From contig NZ_LSIF01000024.1 of NCBI RefSeq assembly GCF_001556105.1, forward strand, positions 1 to 54,482: 54,482 bases of DNA, written 5' to 3'. Below the pieces are notes generated by a model. It saw nothing but the letters and a program-made list of their open reading frames with translations, searched no databases and was not told where the DNA came from. The stretch is from Pseudoxanthomonas mexicana (GTDB lineage: Bacteria > Pseudomonadota > Gammaproteobacteria > Xanthomonadales > Xanthomonadaceae). Position 1 is the first letter of the stretch, and every line of letters starts with the position of its first letter. Positions 8,467-16,965 of this stretch are shown here, in pieces. The position numbers were made by a program, and so were the translations under genes.

Positions 8467-8507
8467 CCGTCCTATTGTCGCCGAAGGCGGAACCCTACGC
8501 GAGCCAC

Positions 8508-8936
8508 ATGCATACGATCCGCCGCAGCGCCCTGGTCGAACACTCGGCCACCCGGATGTTCGACCTGGTCAACGACGTGGCGGCTTACCCGCGCCGGTTC
8601 GACTGGTGCAGCGCGGCCGACCTGATCGAGCAGGGCGAGCAGCGGCTGGTCGCGCGGCTGGACCTGGGGCTGGGTGCGCTGCGCACGTGGTTCACTACCG
8701 AAAACCTACTGGACAGGCCGCATCGCATCGACATGAACCTGGTCGACGGCCCGTTCCGCAAGCTGCATGGCCGCTGGGATTTCCATGCGCTGGACGAGTC
8801 GGCCTGCAAGGTCACGCTGACACTCGAGTTCGAGCCGGCCAGCCGCCTGCTGGCACCCGCGATGGCGCTGGGGTTCCAGGGATTGGCGGATCGCATGGTG
8901 GACGACTTCGTGCGCGCTGCCGACCGCGGGGAATGA
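8508..8936 (+). CDS. ratA: RatA-family protein (COQ10/START-like)
   Basis: The product has 142 residues starting at ATG 8508. The N-terminus ([36 protein letters not shown]) is characteristic of the polyketide cyclase/START-like COQ10 family, to which E. coli RatA (YfjG) belongs. The family binds hydrophobic ligands such as ubiquinone. The E. coli member was also reported to block 70S ribosome assembly when overproduced, hence the toxin name, but a house-keeping quinone role is as likely. It is followed after one base by rnfH, the same ratA-rnfH order as in E. coli, where smpB is also the divergent neighbour. Confidence 0.85.
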   Translation: MHTIRRSALVEHSATRMFDLVNDVAAYPRRFDWCSAADLIEQGEQRLVARLDLGLGALRTWFTTENLLDRPHRIDMNLVDGPFRKLHGRWDFHALDESACKVTLTLEFEPASRLLAPAMALGFQGLADRMVDDFVRAADRGE

Positions 8937-8937
8937 C

Positions 8938-9183
8938 ATGCGCGTGGAGGTGATCCGCGCGTGGCCGCACCGGTTCGATTCGGTCTTGCTGGAGCTGGCC
9001 GACGGTGCGACGGTGGCTGATGCGCTGGCCGCCAGTGGCTTCAATGAGGGCGCGCACGCGATCGCGATCCATGGCGTGAACGCCACGGCCGGGACGGTGC
9101 TCAATGAAAACGACCGCGTGGAAGTGCTGCGGCCGTTGCTGATCGATCCGAAGGACGCGCGCAGGCGCAGGGCGCGCGGCTGA
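8938..9183 (+). CDS. rnfH: RnfH family ubiquitin-fold protein
   Basis: The product is a small protein of 81 residues with the RnfH pattern: an N-terminal beta strand (MRVEVIRAWP), the middle 'LADGATVADALAASGF' and the C-terminal 'RVEVLRPLLIDPKDARRRRA'. The fold is ubiquitin/MoaD-like. No C-terminal di-glycine suitable for thiolation is present. Only one base separates it from ratA, so the two are one operon. The biochemical role is unknown; the family was named for its association with rnf genes in Rhodobacter. It converges on bamE with a 12-base gap. Confidence 0.88.
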   Translation: MRVEVIRAWPHRFDSVLLELADGATVADALAASGFNEGAHAIAIHGVNATAGTVLNENDRVEVLRPLLIDPKDARRRRARG

Positions 9184-9195
9184 TCCGTTCCCGCC

Positions 9196-9597
9196 TCAGC
9201 GGCGGCGGCCGCGCCCGCCCTTCTTCTTTTCCTTGGCGAGGTTCGGACCGAACTTGCGCACGTCGCGCGACAATTCCAGGTCGGCTTCGGGGAAGTATTC
9301 GCCTTCCCAGCTGGCAAGCGTGTCGCCGTTGAAGATCAGGGTGAGGTTCTTGATGTCGGTCGTGCCGCGGCGGTTGGTACGGTTGCTCGCGGTGTAGTCC
9401 CAGCGGTTGGCATGGAACGGATCGGCGATCGACGGGCTGCCGAGTAGCGACTGCACCTGCTGTTTGCTCTGGCCCGCCTGCAACTGGTCCACGGCCGTCT
9501 TCTCGATCAGGTTGCCCTGGTAGATCGGCTGCTTGTAGAGGATGCCGCAGCCGGCAGTGGCGGAAGCGAGGACGGCAACCAGCAGGAATTTGCGCAT
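9196..9597 (-). CDS. bamE: Outer membrane assembly lipoprotein BamE (SmpA/OmlA)
   Basis: The product has 133 residues with a lipoprotein signal (MRKFLLVAVLASATAGC, lipid-modified Cys17). The SmpA/OmlA domain follows: 'YQGNLIEKTAVDQLQAGQSKQQVQSLLGSPSIADPF', then 'RWDYTASNR'. BamE is the small lipoprotein of the BAM complex that folds beta-barrel proteins into the outer membrane. The C-terminus is extended and very basic (KEKKKGGRGRRR). It is transcribed divergently from fur with about 100 bp between, an arrangement known from Xanthomonas, where the gene is called omlA. A longer upstream in-frame start at 10071 would overlap fur and lacks the signal peptide, so it is rejected. Confidence 0.92.
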   Translation of the reverse strand: MRKFLLVAVLASATAGCGILYKQPIYQGNLIEKTAVDQLQAGQSKQQVQSLLGSPSIADPFHANRWDYTASNRTNRRGTTDIKNLTLIFNGDTLASWEGEYFPEADLELSRDVRKFGPNLAKEKKKGGRGRRR

Positions 9598-9626
9598 TGG
9601 ACAGGTACGGTGGGAAACCGGGCCGA

Positions 9627-9635
9627 TGATACACT
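9627..9635 (+). promoter_or_regulatory. Extended -10 promoter element of fur
   Basis: TG-A-TACACT at 9627-9635 forms an extended -10 about 65 bases before the fur ATG. The -35 region is poor, as is common for extended -10 promoters. The opposite strand carries TATCAT in the same place, which could serve bamE. No clear Fur box is visible. Confidence 0.45.
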
Positions 9636-9699
9636 CCCGCAGACCGCCGCAACCGAGCTTCAGGCAGCTGGCGCTAAACCGAGAGTGAACGGAGACGCC

Positions 9700-10104
9700 A
9701 TGGAATCGCAGGACCTTCGCAAAGTCGGCCTCAAGGTCACCCACCCGCGCATGCGCATCCTGGAGTTGCTGGAGCAGAAGAACAGCCAGCACCACCTGAG
9801 CGCGGAAGACATCTATCGACAGCTGCTTGGCCATGGCGACGAGATCGGCCTGGCGACGGTGTACCGCGTGCTGACGCAGTTCGAGGCCGCGGGCCTGGTG
9901 CTGAAGCACAATTTCGAGGGCGGCCAGGCCGTCTATGAACTCGACCGTGGCGGGCACCACGACCACATGGTGGACGTGGACACCGGCAAGATCATCGAGT
10001 TCGAAAGCGCCGAGATCGAAAAGCTGCAGCGCGAGATCGCCGCCAAGCACGGCTACGAACTGGAAGAGCACTCGCTGGTGCTCTACGTGCGCAAGAAGCG
10101 CTGA
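9700..10104 (+). CDS. fur: Ferric uptake regulator Fur
   Basis: The product has 134 residues. The winged-helix DNA-binding half (LRKVGLKVTHPRMRILELLE, then 'LATVYRVLTQFEAAGLVLKHNFEGG') and the dimerisation half with the metal-binding H-H-D-H-M segment are present. Fur represses iron-uptake genes when loaded with Fe2+. The protein contains no cysteine at all: where E. coli Fur has C-x-x-C after the HHDH motif, this one reads M-V-D-V-D-T-G. The structural zinc site of E. coli-type Fur is therefore missing, which agrees with other xanthomonad Fur proteins as I recall them. ATG 9700 is preferred over the upstream in-frame ATG at 9610 because it matches the family N-terminus and has GGAGA at a good distance. 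Confidence 0.95.
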   Translation: MESQDLRKVGLKVTHPRMRILELLEQKNSQHHLSAEDIYRQLLGHGDEIGLATVYRVLTQFEAAGLVLKHNFEGGQAVYELDRGGHHDHMVDVDTGKIIEFESAEIEKLQREIAAKHGYELEEHSLVLYVRKKR

Positions 10105-10120
10105 TATCCAGGGGAGGACG

Positions 10121-10185
10121 GTGGGAGCGACGTAAGTCGCGATGCGGCATCACCGGCCCTGCATCGCGACTTACGCCGCTCCCAC
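10121..10185. repeat. REP pair (REPIN-like palindromic element)
   Basis: Two 25-base arms, 10121-10145 and 10161-10185, are inverted copies differing at one position and separated by 15 bases. Each arm carries its own inner palindrome GCGAC-GTAA-GTCGC (or its complement). The sequence type (GTGGGAGCGAC...) is that of REP elements common in xanthomonads and pseudomonads. It sits between the convergent fur and recN genes, where it can form a strong hairpin and act as a bidirectional transcript end. Confidence 0.82.
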
Positions 10186-10205
10186 ATCAAAGAAGCATGG
10201 AGGCG

Positions 10206-11873
10206 TCAGACCGCGTTGGCGAGCAGCCGCTTGGCCGCCGCGTGGGCTTCCTTGCTGACCTCGACGCCGCCCAGCATGCGCGCGAGTTCCTCCTCGCGCT
10301 GTTTCGTCGCCAGCTTCTCCACCGCACTCTGGGTCATGCCATCCACCGGCGCCTTGCTGACGCGGTAATGCGCATGTCCCTGCGCGGCGACCTGCGGCAG
10401 ATGGGTGACGCACAGGACCTGCCGCTGCGCGCCGAGCGCACGCAGCTTCTGGCCGACGATCTCGGCCACGGCGCCGCCGATGCCGGTGTCCACTTCATCG
10501 AAGATCATGGTCGGCACTGCATCCAGGCCGAGTGCAGCCACTTCGATCGCCAGTGAGATGCGGGCCAGTTCACCGCCGGACGCCACCTTGCGAAGGGGGC
10601 GCGGCGGCTGGCCAGCGTTGGCAGAGACCAGGAACTCCACGCGTTCGGCGCCGGTGGGATCCGGCCGGTCGCCATCCTGCGATTCCATGGCGATTTCGAA
10701 GCGGCCGCCGCCCATGCCCAACTCCGCGATCAGGCCGGTGGTGGTGTCGCCGAGCGTCTTGGCAGCGCGCTGGCGCGTGTGCGTCAACGCGGCGGCAGCC
10801 GTGCGCCATAGCGCCTTGATTGCGTCGATCTCGCCATTGAGCTGCAGCAGGCGCTCGCCGGCACCGCGCAGCGATTCCAGTTCGGCAGCCAGGCGGTCGT
10901 GCAGTTCCTTCAGGCCGTCCAACGGCACTCGGTGCTTGCGGGCCAGGTCGTGCACACGGGCCAGCTTGCGTTCCAGCTCATCAAGCTGGAGGGGGTCGCC
11001 ATCGAGGTCGTCGCGGACCTGGCCCAGCAACGACAGCGCTTCCTCGATCTGGATCGCGGCGCCCTCGAGCAGCGCGTCGACGTCGCGCAGGCGGGGCTCG
11101 TGTTCCGCCTGCCGGGCAAGGTCGGCACGCACCTGTTGCAACTGGCGGGTCGGCGATGGGCTGTCGTCGCCGGCAAATTGGCCCAACGCCACGTCGCAGG
11201 CCTGGATCAGGCCGGTGGCGTGCGCCTGCCGGCGGTGGCTGGCCACCAGCGTGTCCAGCGCGGCCGGCGCGAGGTCTTCGCGTTGCAGTTCGGCGAGTTG
11301 GTGTTCGAGATAGTTGATCCGGTCCGAGACATCGCCCTGTCCCGACAGCTGCTCGCGCTCGCGGAGCAGGACATTCCATTGCCGTGCGGCCTCGCGCACG
11401 GCGTTGCGCTCGTGGTCGTTGCGGGCGAAGGCGTCCAGGAGTTCCAGCTGGCTGTTGCGCGCGAGCAAGGCCTGGTGCTCGTGCTGGCCGTGGATTTCCA
11501 CCAGCCGGCCGGCCAGGTCGGCCAGCTGCGAGAGCGTCACGCTGCGGCCGTTGATCCAGGCGCGCGAGCCGCCATCGGCACGGATCACCCGGCGCAGCTG
11601 GCACTGGCCATCGTCATCGAGTTCGTTGTCCGCCAGCCACGCCTGTGCCGGTGACCCGACCGTCGCAGCGAACTCGGCGGACAGCTCCGCGCGTTCCGCG
11701 CCGTGGCGGACCACGCCGCTGTCGGCGCGCAGGCCAGACAGGAAGCCCAGGGCGTCCACCAGCAGGGACTTGCCGGCCCCGGTCTCGCCCGAAATGACGG
11801 TCATGCCCGTGCCGAACTCCAGTTCGGCGGTGCGGACGACGGCGAAATCCTTGATGGCGAGATGTCTGAGCAT
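10206..11873 (-). CDS. recN: DNA repair protein RecN
   Basis: The product has 555 residues, full length for RecN. This SMC-like ATPase acts in recombinational repair of double-strand breaks. The Walker A motif is GETGAGKS (Lys35). The middle is a long coiled coil. The C-terminal ABC signature (KVASGGELARISLAI) and Walker B (MIFDEVDTGIGG) are clear, followed by 'CVTHLPQVAAQGHAHYRVSK'. The gene is usually SOS-induced, but I see no LexA palindrome upstream. The -10-like TACAAT lies seven bases before the ATG, so the mRNA may be leaderless. It is divergent from hrcA. Confidence 0.95.
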   Translation of the reverse strand: MLRHLAIKDFAVVRTAELEFGTGMTVISGETGAGKSLLVDALGFLSGLRADSGVVRHGAERAELSAEFAATVGSPAQAWLADNELDDDGQCQLRRVIRADGGSRAWINGRSVTLSQLADLAGRLVEIHGQHEHQALLARNSQLELLDAFARNDHERNAVREAARQWNVLLREREQLSGQGDVSDRINYLEHQLAELQREDLAPAALDTLVASHRRQAHATGLIQACDVALGQFAGDDSPSPTRQLQQVRADLARQAEHEPRLRDVDALLEGAAIQIEEALSLLGQVRDDLDGDPLQLDELERKLARVHDLARKHRVPLDGLKELHDRLAAELESLRGAGERLLQLNGEIDAIKALWRTAAAALTHTRQRAAKTLGDTTTGLIAELGMGGGRFEIAMESQDGDRPDPTGAERVEFLVSANAGQPPRPLRKVASGGELARISLAIEVAALGLDAVPTMIFDEVDTGIGGAVAEIVGQKLRALGAQRQVLCVTHLPQVAAQGHAHYRVSKAPVDGMTQSAVEKLATKQREEELARMLGGVEVSKEAHAAAKRLLANAV

Positions 11874-11880
11874 GCGACGG

Positions 11881-11886
11881 ATTGTA
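11881..11886 (-). promoter_or_regulatory. Candidate -10 of a leaderless recN transcript
   Basis: The minus strand reads TACAAT, ending seven bases before the recN ATG (11873). Transcription would start at the ATG or one base before it. The -35 region is not convincing. Confidence 0.45.
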
Positions 11887-11928
11887 AGCGGTGCCGGCTC
11901 ATCGTCTGAGACTGCCGGCCATGCCGGC

Positions 11929-11957
11929 TTGCAATGCCGCTGGCCCGACGTTATCTA
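11929..11957 (+). promoter_or_regulatory. Sigma-70-type promoter of hrcA
   Basis: TTGCAA (11929-11934), a 17-base spacer, then TATCTA (11952-11957). The expected start point is base 11964, which is the A of the hrcA ATG, so the transcript would have no leader. No CIRCE element (TTAGCACTC-N9-GAGTGCTAA) is present here. Confidence 0.6.
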
Positions 11958-11963
11958 GCTGTC

Positions 11964-13013
11964 ATGACCACGCCGTCGCCCCCGCTGGATCCGCGCGCCC
12001 GCCAGTTGCTGCGCACGCTGATCTCGCGCTACATCCATGACGGCGAACCGGTGGGGTCGCAGACGCTGGCACGGCATGCGGGGCTGGAAGTGAGTCCTGC
12101 GACCATCCGCAACATCCTGTCCGAATTGGAAGAAGTCGGGCTGCTGAGTTCGCCGCACACCTCGGCCGGCCGCATCCCGACCGCACAAGGCTATCGGGTG
12201 TTCGTCGACAGCCTGGTGCAGGTGAAATCGCTGGGCGATGGCGAGGTAGCGCGCCTTCGCGCCGAACTGTCCGCCGGCGCGGGTACGCAGGCACTGCTGG
12301 GCAACGCCTCCGAGCTGCTGTCGGCGATGACCCATTTCGTCGGCGTGGTCAGCGTGCCGCGACGCGAGCAGTTCGCCTTCCGCTACATCGACTTCGTGCC
12401 GCTGGATGGGCAGCGGGTGATGGCGATCCTCGTATTCGCCGACAACGACGTGCAGAACCGCGTGATCGAGACACGGCGCGTGTACGAGCGCTCCGAACTC
12501 GAACGCATCTCCAATTACCTGAACACGCAGTTCGCCGGCAGGCCCCTGGCGGAAATCCGCGCCAATCTGCTGCGTGACCTGCGCCGGGCCCAGACCGAAA
12601 TGGAAGGGCTGCTGGCCGAATCCATCGAACTGGCCGAGCAGGCACTGACGCCCCCCAGCGACGACGTGGTGCTGGCCGGGCAGACCCGGCTTATGGGCGT
12701 GCAGGAGCTGTCCGACCTGGAGCGCCTGCGCGACCTGTTCGAGGCCTTCGCCCGCAAACGCGAGATCCTGCAGCTGCTGGAACGCACGATCCGCGCGCCG
12801 GGCGTGCGCATCTTCATCGGCGAAGACACCGGGCTGGCACCGCACGATGGCGTGTCCGTGGTCACCGCGCCCTACATGGCGGGCGGGCAGGTGCTGGGCG
12901 TGCTGGGCGTGATCGGGCCTACCCGGATGGCGTACGACCGGGTCATTCCGGTGGTGCAGGCGGCCGCCGATGTGCTGGGCGCGGCCTTGAATCCGGAATC
13001 CACGGCCCCATAG
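11964..13013 (+). CDS. hrcA: Heat-inducible transcription repressor HrcA
   Basis: The product has 349 residues. An N-terminal winged helix ([30 protein letters not shown]... '[19 protein letters not shown]') binds CIRCE operators. The rest is the HrcA GAF-like and dimerisation region with '[16 protein letters not shown]' and a C-terminal '[19 protein letters not shown]'. In xanthomonads HrcA controls groESL through CIRCE, while this cluster is driven by sigma factors. ATG 11964 is chosen over the in-frame ATG at 11934 because the latter would place the best promoter inside the coding region, and the residues it adds do not look like HrcA. It heads hrcA-grpE-dnaK-dnaJ. Confidence 0.93.
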   Translation: MTTPSPPLDPRARQLLRTLISRYIHDGEPVGSQTLARHAGLEVSPATIRNILSELEEVGLLSSPHTSAGRIPTAQGYRVFVDSLVQVKSLGDGEVARLRAELSAGAGTQALLGNASELLSAMTHFVGVVSVPRREQFAFRYIDFVPLDGQRVMAILVFADNDVQNRVIETRRVYERSELERISNYLNTQFAGRPLAEIRANLLRDLRRAQTEMEGLLAESIELAEQALTPPSDDVVLAGQTRLMGVQELSDLERLRDLFEAFARKREILQLLERTIRAPGVRIFIGEDTGLAPHDGVSVVTAPYMAGGQVLGVLGVIGPTRMAYDRVIPVVQAAADVLGAALNPESTAP

Positions 13014-13054
13014 GTTCCCGGTTGGGCGGCTGGACCTGCCGCCAGGGAACCGAA

Positions 13055-13576
13055 ATGAACGAACAGAACGACCACGACGCCACCCACGGCCTGCCGCCCG
13101 AGTCCTCCGACACCGACGCCGCGCTGCTGGCGGAGCTGGAAACCCTGCGCAACGAGCTGGACCAGTTGCGCGCGACGACCTTGCTGGAACGCGCCGACCT
13201 GGAGAACCAGCGCAAGCGCGTGGCCCGCGATATCGAACAGGCCCGCAAGTTCGCCAACGAACGCCTATTGGGCGACCTGCTGCCGGTGTTCGACAGCCTG
13301 GATGCCGGACTGAGCGCCGCCGGCACCGAGCCGAGCCCGTTGAAGGACGGCCTGGAGCTGACCTTCAAGCAGCTGCTCAAGGTGGCCGGCGACAACGGCC
13401 TGACGCTGCTCGATCCGACCGGCGAAGCCTTCAATCCGGACCACCACCAGGCCATCAGCCAGGCCGATGCGCCAGGCGCTGCCCCGGGCAGCGTGGTGCA
13501 GGTGTTCCAGAAGGGCTACGTGCTCAACGGCCGCCTGCTGCGGCCGGCGCTGGTCGTCGTGGCCAAGCACGACTGA
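13055..13576 (+). CDS. grpE: Nucleotide exchange factor GrpE
   Basis: The product has 173 residues. A long N-terminal helix (residues about 20-80, with '[39 protein letters not shown]') leads into the C-terminal beta domain ('[14 protein letters not shown]...[27 protein letters not shown]'). GrpE releases ADP from DnaK and also acts as a thermosensor in E. coli. The gene starts 41 bases after the hrcA stop at ATG 13055, with the weak site GAACCGAA upstream. The sigma-32 promoter of dnaK lies directly after it, so grpE is read from the hrcA promoter or another upstream promoter. Confidence 0.94.
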   Translation: MNEQNDHDATHGLPPESSDTDAALLAELETLRNELDQLRATTLLERADLENQRKRVARDIEQARKFANERLLGDLLPVFDSLDAGLSAAGTEPSPLKDGLELTFKQLLKVAGDNGLTLLDPTGEAFNPDHHQAISQADAPGAAPGSVVQVFQKGYVLNGRLLRPALVVVAKHD

Positions 13577-13593
13577 ACACCCGCGCGAAGGTG

Positions 13594-13621
13594 CTTGAAC
13601 GGCGCCATCGCACCCCTATAT
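13594..13621 (+). promoter_or_regulatory. Heat-shock (sigma-32) promoter of dnaK
   Basis: CTTGAA (13594-13599), a 13-base spacer and CCCCTATAT (13613-13621) match the sigma-32 consensus closely (CTTGAA, 13-15 bases, CCCCATNT). It lies in the 107-bp gap between grpE and dnaK, so dnaK can be induced on its own. Confidence 0.85.
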
Positions 13622-13683
13622 CGGGACCATCCACCCGGCCAATCGCCGGATCCAAACAGAATTTGCTAGGAGCGACATCCATC

Positions 13684-15603
13684 ATGGGCAAGATCATCGG
13701 CATCGACCTGGGCACGACGAACTCGTGCGTGGCGATCATGGACGGCGGCAAGGCCCGCGTCATCGAGAACTCGGAAGGCGACCGCACCACGCCCTCCATC
13801 GTCGCCTACACCAAGGACGGCGAAGTGCTGGTCGGCGCCTCGGCCAAGCGCCAGGCGGTGACCAATCCCAAGAACACCTTCTACGCGGTGAAGCGCCTGA
13901 TCGGCCGCAAGTTCACCGACGCCGAAGTGAAGAAGGACCTGGATCTGGTCCCGTACGACATCATCGCGCACGACAACGGCGATGCCTGGGTGCAGACCAA
14001 CGACGGCAAGAAGCTGTCGGCGCAGGAAATCTCCGCGCGCATCCTGGAGAAGATGAAGAAGACGGCCGAAGCCTTCCTGGGCGAGACCGTCACCGAAGCC
14101 GTCATCACCGTGCCGGCCTACTTCAACGACAGCCAGCGCCAGGCGACCAAGGACGCGGGCAAGATCGCCGGCCTCGACGTCAAGCGCATCATCAACGAAC
14201 CCACCGCCGCTGCGCTGGCCTACGGCCTGGACAAGGGCGAGGGCGGCGCGGACCGCAAGATCGTCGTCTATGACCTGGGCGGCGGCACGTTCGACGTGTC
14301 GATCATCGAGATCGCCAACGTCGACGGCGAGAAGCAGTTCGAAGTGCTGGCGACCAACGGCGACACCTTCCTGGGTGGCGAAGACTTCGACAAGCGCGTC
14401 ATCGACTACCTCGTGGAAGAGTTCCAGAAGGACCAGGGCATCGATCTGCGCAAGGATCCCTTGGCGCTGCAGCGCCTGAAGGACGCTGCCGAGCGCGCCA
14501 AGATCGAGCTGTCCAGCACGCAGCAGACCGAAGTGAACCTGCCGTACGTCACCGCTGACGCCTCCGGCCCGAAGCACCTCAACATCAAGCTGACCCGCGC
14601 CAAGCTGGAAGCGTTGGTGGAAGACCTGGTGAAGAAGACCATCGAGCCGTGCCGCATCGCGCTGAACGATGCCGGCCTGCGCGCCAGCGACATCGGCGAG
14701 GTGATCCTGGTCGGCGGCCAGACCCGCATGCCGAAGGTGCAGCAGGCGGTGGCCGAGTTCTTCGGCAAGGACCCGCGCAAGGACGTCAATCCGGACGAAG
14801 CGGTCGCCCTCGGCGCCGCGATCCAGGGCGGCGTGCTGGCCGGCGACGTCAAGGACGTGCTGCTGCTCGACGTGACCCCGCTGTCGCTGGGCATCGAGAC
14901 GCTGGGCGGCGTGTTCACCAAGATCATCGAGAAGAACACCACCATCCCGACCAAGGCCTCGCAGACCTTCTCCACCGCCGAGGACAACCAGTCCGCGGTG
15001 ACGGTGCACGTGCTGCAGGGCGAGCGCGAGCAGGCCCGCTTCAACAAGTCGCTGGCGAAGTTCGACCTGTCCGGCATCGATGCCGCACCGCGCGGCATGC
15101 CGCAGGTGGAAGTGTCGTTCGACATCGACGCCAACGGCATCCTGCACGTCAGCGCCAAGGACAAGAAGACCAACAAGGAACAGAAGGTCGAGATCAAGGC
15201 TGGCTCGGGCCTGTCCGAGGACGAGATCGCGCGCATGGTCGCCGACGCCGAGGCGCACCGCGAGGAAGACAAGAAGTTCCAGGAACTGGTGCAGGCACGC
15301 AATCACGCCGATGGCCTGATCCACGCCACCCGCAACGCCATCACCGAGCATGGCAGCAAGGTGCCGGGTGACGTGATCGGCAAGGTCGAGGCGGCGCTGG
15401 CCGATCTTGAAACCGCGATGAAGGGCGACGAGAAGGCACAGATCGAGGCCAAGGCGAAGGCGCTGGAAGAGGCTGGGCAGTCGCTGTACGCGGCGGCGGC
15501 CTCGGCCGACCAGCCCGGCGGTGGTCCAGCCGGTGGCGCGTCTGCGCCGGCCGACGACGTGGTCGATGCCGAGTTCACCGAAGTCAAGGACGACAAGAAG
15601 TAA
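13684..15603 (+). CDS. dnaK: Chaperone DnaK (Hsp70)
   Basis: The product has 639 residues, with the classical start [20 protein letters not shown]. The ATPase signatures ([16 protein letters not shown], '[15 protein letters not shown]'), the interdomain linker 'DVLLLDVTP', the substrate-binding beta domain and the helical lid are present, and the C-terminus is the acidic '[16 protein letters not shown]'. DnaK binds exposed hydrophobic peptides in an ATP-driven cycle with DnaJ and GrpE. ATG 13684 has AGGAGCG about 11 bases upstream; a longer in-frame start at 13591 would lie within the sigma-32 promoter. A terminator follows the stop, which would lower dnaJ transcription relative to dnaK. Confidence 0.98.
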   Translation: MGKIIGIDLGTTNSCVAIMDGGKARVIENSEGDRTTPSIVAYTKDGEVLVGASAKRQAVTNPKNTFYAVKRLIGRKFTDAEVKKDLDLVPYDIIAHDNGDAWVQTNDGKKLSAQEISARILEKMKKTAEAFLGETVTEAVITVPAYFNDSQRQATKDAGKIAGLDVKRIINEPTAAALAYGLDKGEGGADRKIVVYDLGGGTFDVSIIEIANVDGEKQFEVLATNGDTFLGGEDFDKRVIDYLVEEFQKDQGIDLRKDPLALQRLKDAAERAKIELSSTQQTEVNLPYVTADASGPKHLNIKLTRAKLEALVEDLVKKTIEPCRIALNDAGLRASDIGEVILVGGQTRMPKVQQAVAEFFGKDPRKDVNPDEAVALGAAIQGGVLAGDVKDVLLLDVTPLSLGIETLGGVFTKIIEKNTTIPTKASQTFSTAEDNQSAVTVHVLQGEREQARFNKSLAKFDLSGIDAAPRGMPQVEVSFDIDANGILHVSAKDKKTNKEQKVEIKAGSGLSEDEIARMVADAEAHREEDKKFQELVQARNHADGLIHATRNAITEHGSKVPGDVIGKVEAALADLETAMKGDEKAQIEAKAKALEEAGQSLYAAAASADQPGGGPAGGASAPADDVVDAEFTEVKDDKK

Positions 15604-15629
15604 TCCCGACTCACGGAGGGATGCGGCGA

Positions 15630-15663
15630 ACGGGAGACGTGGCCTGCCACGGCCTCCCGTTTT
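15630..15663 (+). terminator. Terminator/attenuator between dnaK and dnaJ
   Basis: The arms ACGGGAG-A-CGTGG and CCACG-G-CCTCCCGT (about 15630-15660, loop CCTG) form a strong GC-rich stem followed by TTTTG. Because dnaJ follows only 38 bases later with no obvious promoter of its own, partial read-through is likely. Confidence 0.75.
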
Positions 15664-15700
15664 GCCATCCGGCGACCCAGCGAGACCAGCCTGACAACAC

Positions 15701-16822
15701 ATGAGCAAGCGCGATTACTACGAAGTCCTGGGTGTGGCCCGGGACGCCAGCGACGAAGACCTGAAGAAGGCCTATCGCCGCTGTGCGATGAAGCATCACC
15801 CGGACCGCAACCCGGGTGACGCCGCGGCGGAAGCGGCGTTCAAGGAATGCAAGGAAGCCTACGAAGTGTTGTCGGACGGCGCCAAGCGGCGCACCTACGA
15901 TGCGCATGGGCATGCCGCCTTCGAGCATGGCATGGGCGGCGGAGGCGGTCCCGGCGGTCCGGACATGGGCGACATCTTCGGCGACATCTTCGGCAACATC
16001 TTCGGCGGAGGCGGTGCGCGCGCCGCACGTCGCGGCGCCGATGTCGGCTACGTGATGGAGCTGGACCTGGAGGAGGCCGTCGCCGGGGCCGAGAAACGCA
16101 TCGAGATCCCGTCCCTGGCGGCCTGCGAGCCCTGCAAGGGGTCGGGCTCGGCGGACGGCAAGGTCGACACCTGCACGACCTGCGGCGGGCGTGGCAACGT
16201 CCGCATGCAACGCGGCATCTTCGCGATGCAACAAGCGTGTCCGGCCTGCGGTGGTCGCGGCCAGACCATCAAGAATCCCTGCACCGAGTGCCATGGCGCC
16301 GGTCGCATCGAGGAAGAGAAGGTCCTGTCGGTCAAGATCCCGGCCGGCGTGGACAACGGCGATCGCATCCGCCTGACCGGGGAAGGCGAGGCCGGTCCGC
16401 CGGGTACGCCGCCGGGCGACCTGTACGTGGAAGTGCGCGTGCGCGAGCACGACATCTTCCAGCGCGACGGTGACGACCTGCATTGCGAAGTGCCGATCCG
16501 CATTTCGCAGGCCGCCCTGGGCGACACCGTGCGCGTGCCGACGCTGCATGGCGAGGCGGAAATCCGCATTCCCGCCGAAACCCAGACCGGCAAGCTGTTC
16601 CGGTTGCGCGGCAAGGGCGTCAAGTCCGTGCGCAGCCGAAGCGAGGGCGACCTGTACTGCCGCGTGATGGTGGAAACGCCGGTCAACCTGACGGCCGAGC
16701 AGCGCGAGCTGCTGGAGAAGTTCGAGGCCACCTTCAGCGGCGAGGAGGCGCGCAAGCACTCCCCGAAATCGGCAACCTTCCTCGATGGCGTCAAGGGCTT
16801 CTGGGGCCGCATGACATCCTGA
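15701..16822 (+). CDS. dnaJ: Co-chaperone DnaJ (Hsp40)
   Basis: The product has 373 residues. The J domain holds the H-P-D motif at residues 33-35 ([10 protein letters not shown]). A glycine-rich stretch with repeated D-I-F-G/N-I-F-G units spans about residues 75-110. Four zinc-binding repeats of the C-x-x-C-x-G-x-G type follow ([32 protein letters not shown]), then the C-terminal substrate-binding domains. DnaJ stimulates DnaK ATPase and delivers substrates. The gene is separated from dnaK by an attenuator-like terminator and ends with its own strong terminator. Confidence 0.97.
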   Translation: MSKRDYYEVLGVARDASDEDLKKAYRRCAMKHHPDRNPGDAAAEAAFKECKEAYEVLSDGAKRRTYDAHGHAAFEHGMGGGGGPGGPDMGDIFGDIFGNIFGGGGARAARRGADVGYVMELDLEEAVAGAEKRIEIPSLAACEPCKGSGSADGKVDTCTTCGGRGNVRMQRGIFAMQQACPACGGRGQTIKNPCTECHGAGRIEEEKVLSVKIPAGVDNGDRIRLTGEGEAGPPGTPPGDLYVEVRVREHDIFQRDGDDLHCEVPIRISQAALGDTVRVPTLHGEAEIRIPAETQTGKLFRLRGKGVKSVRSRSEGDLYCRVMVETPVNLTAEQRELLEKFEATFSGEEARKHSPKSATFLDGVKGFWGRMTS

Positions 16823-16850
16823 GGTCCCGCGGTGGGATCGTGAGTCCGAA

Positions 16851-16875
16851 ACGCCCGGCACCGTCCGGGCGTTTT
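16851..16875 (+). terminator. Rho-independent terminator after dnaJ
   Basis: A perfect 8-bp stem ACGCCCGG / CCGGGCGT (loop of 6) at 16851-16872 is followed by TTTT. It lies about 30 bases after the dnaJ stop and closes the heat-shock cluster. Confidence 0.88.
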
Positions 16876-16965
16876 CTCGTCCAGCGCCGGGCGCCTTCCG
16901 CCGTTGCTACGATGACGTCCTCGCCAGCCGGCGGGGCTCACCATCGGACAGGGAGGACGCAGGAC

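Noticed and set aside
11874..11963. LexA box or CIRCE element between recN and hrcA
   Set aside because: I looked on both strands. No CTG-N10-CAG with AT core and no TTAGCACTC-N9-GAGTGCTAA is present.
13666..15708. Minus-strand long frame antisense to dnaK
   Set aside because: This is the known artefact of an open antisense frame over hsp70 genes. It has no start context or neighbours to support it.
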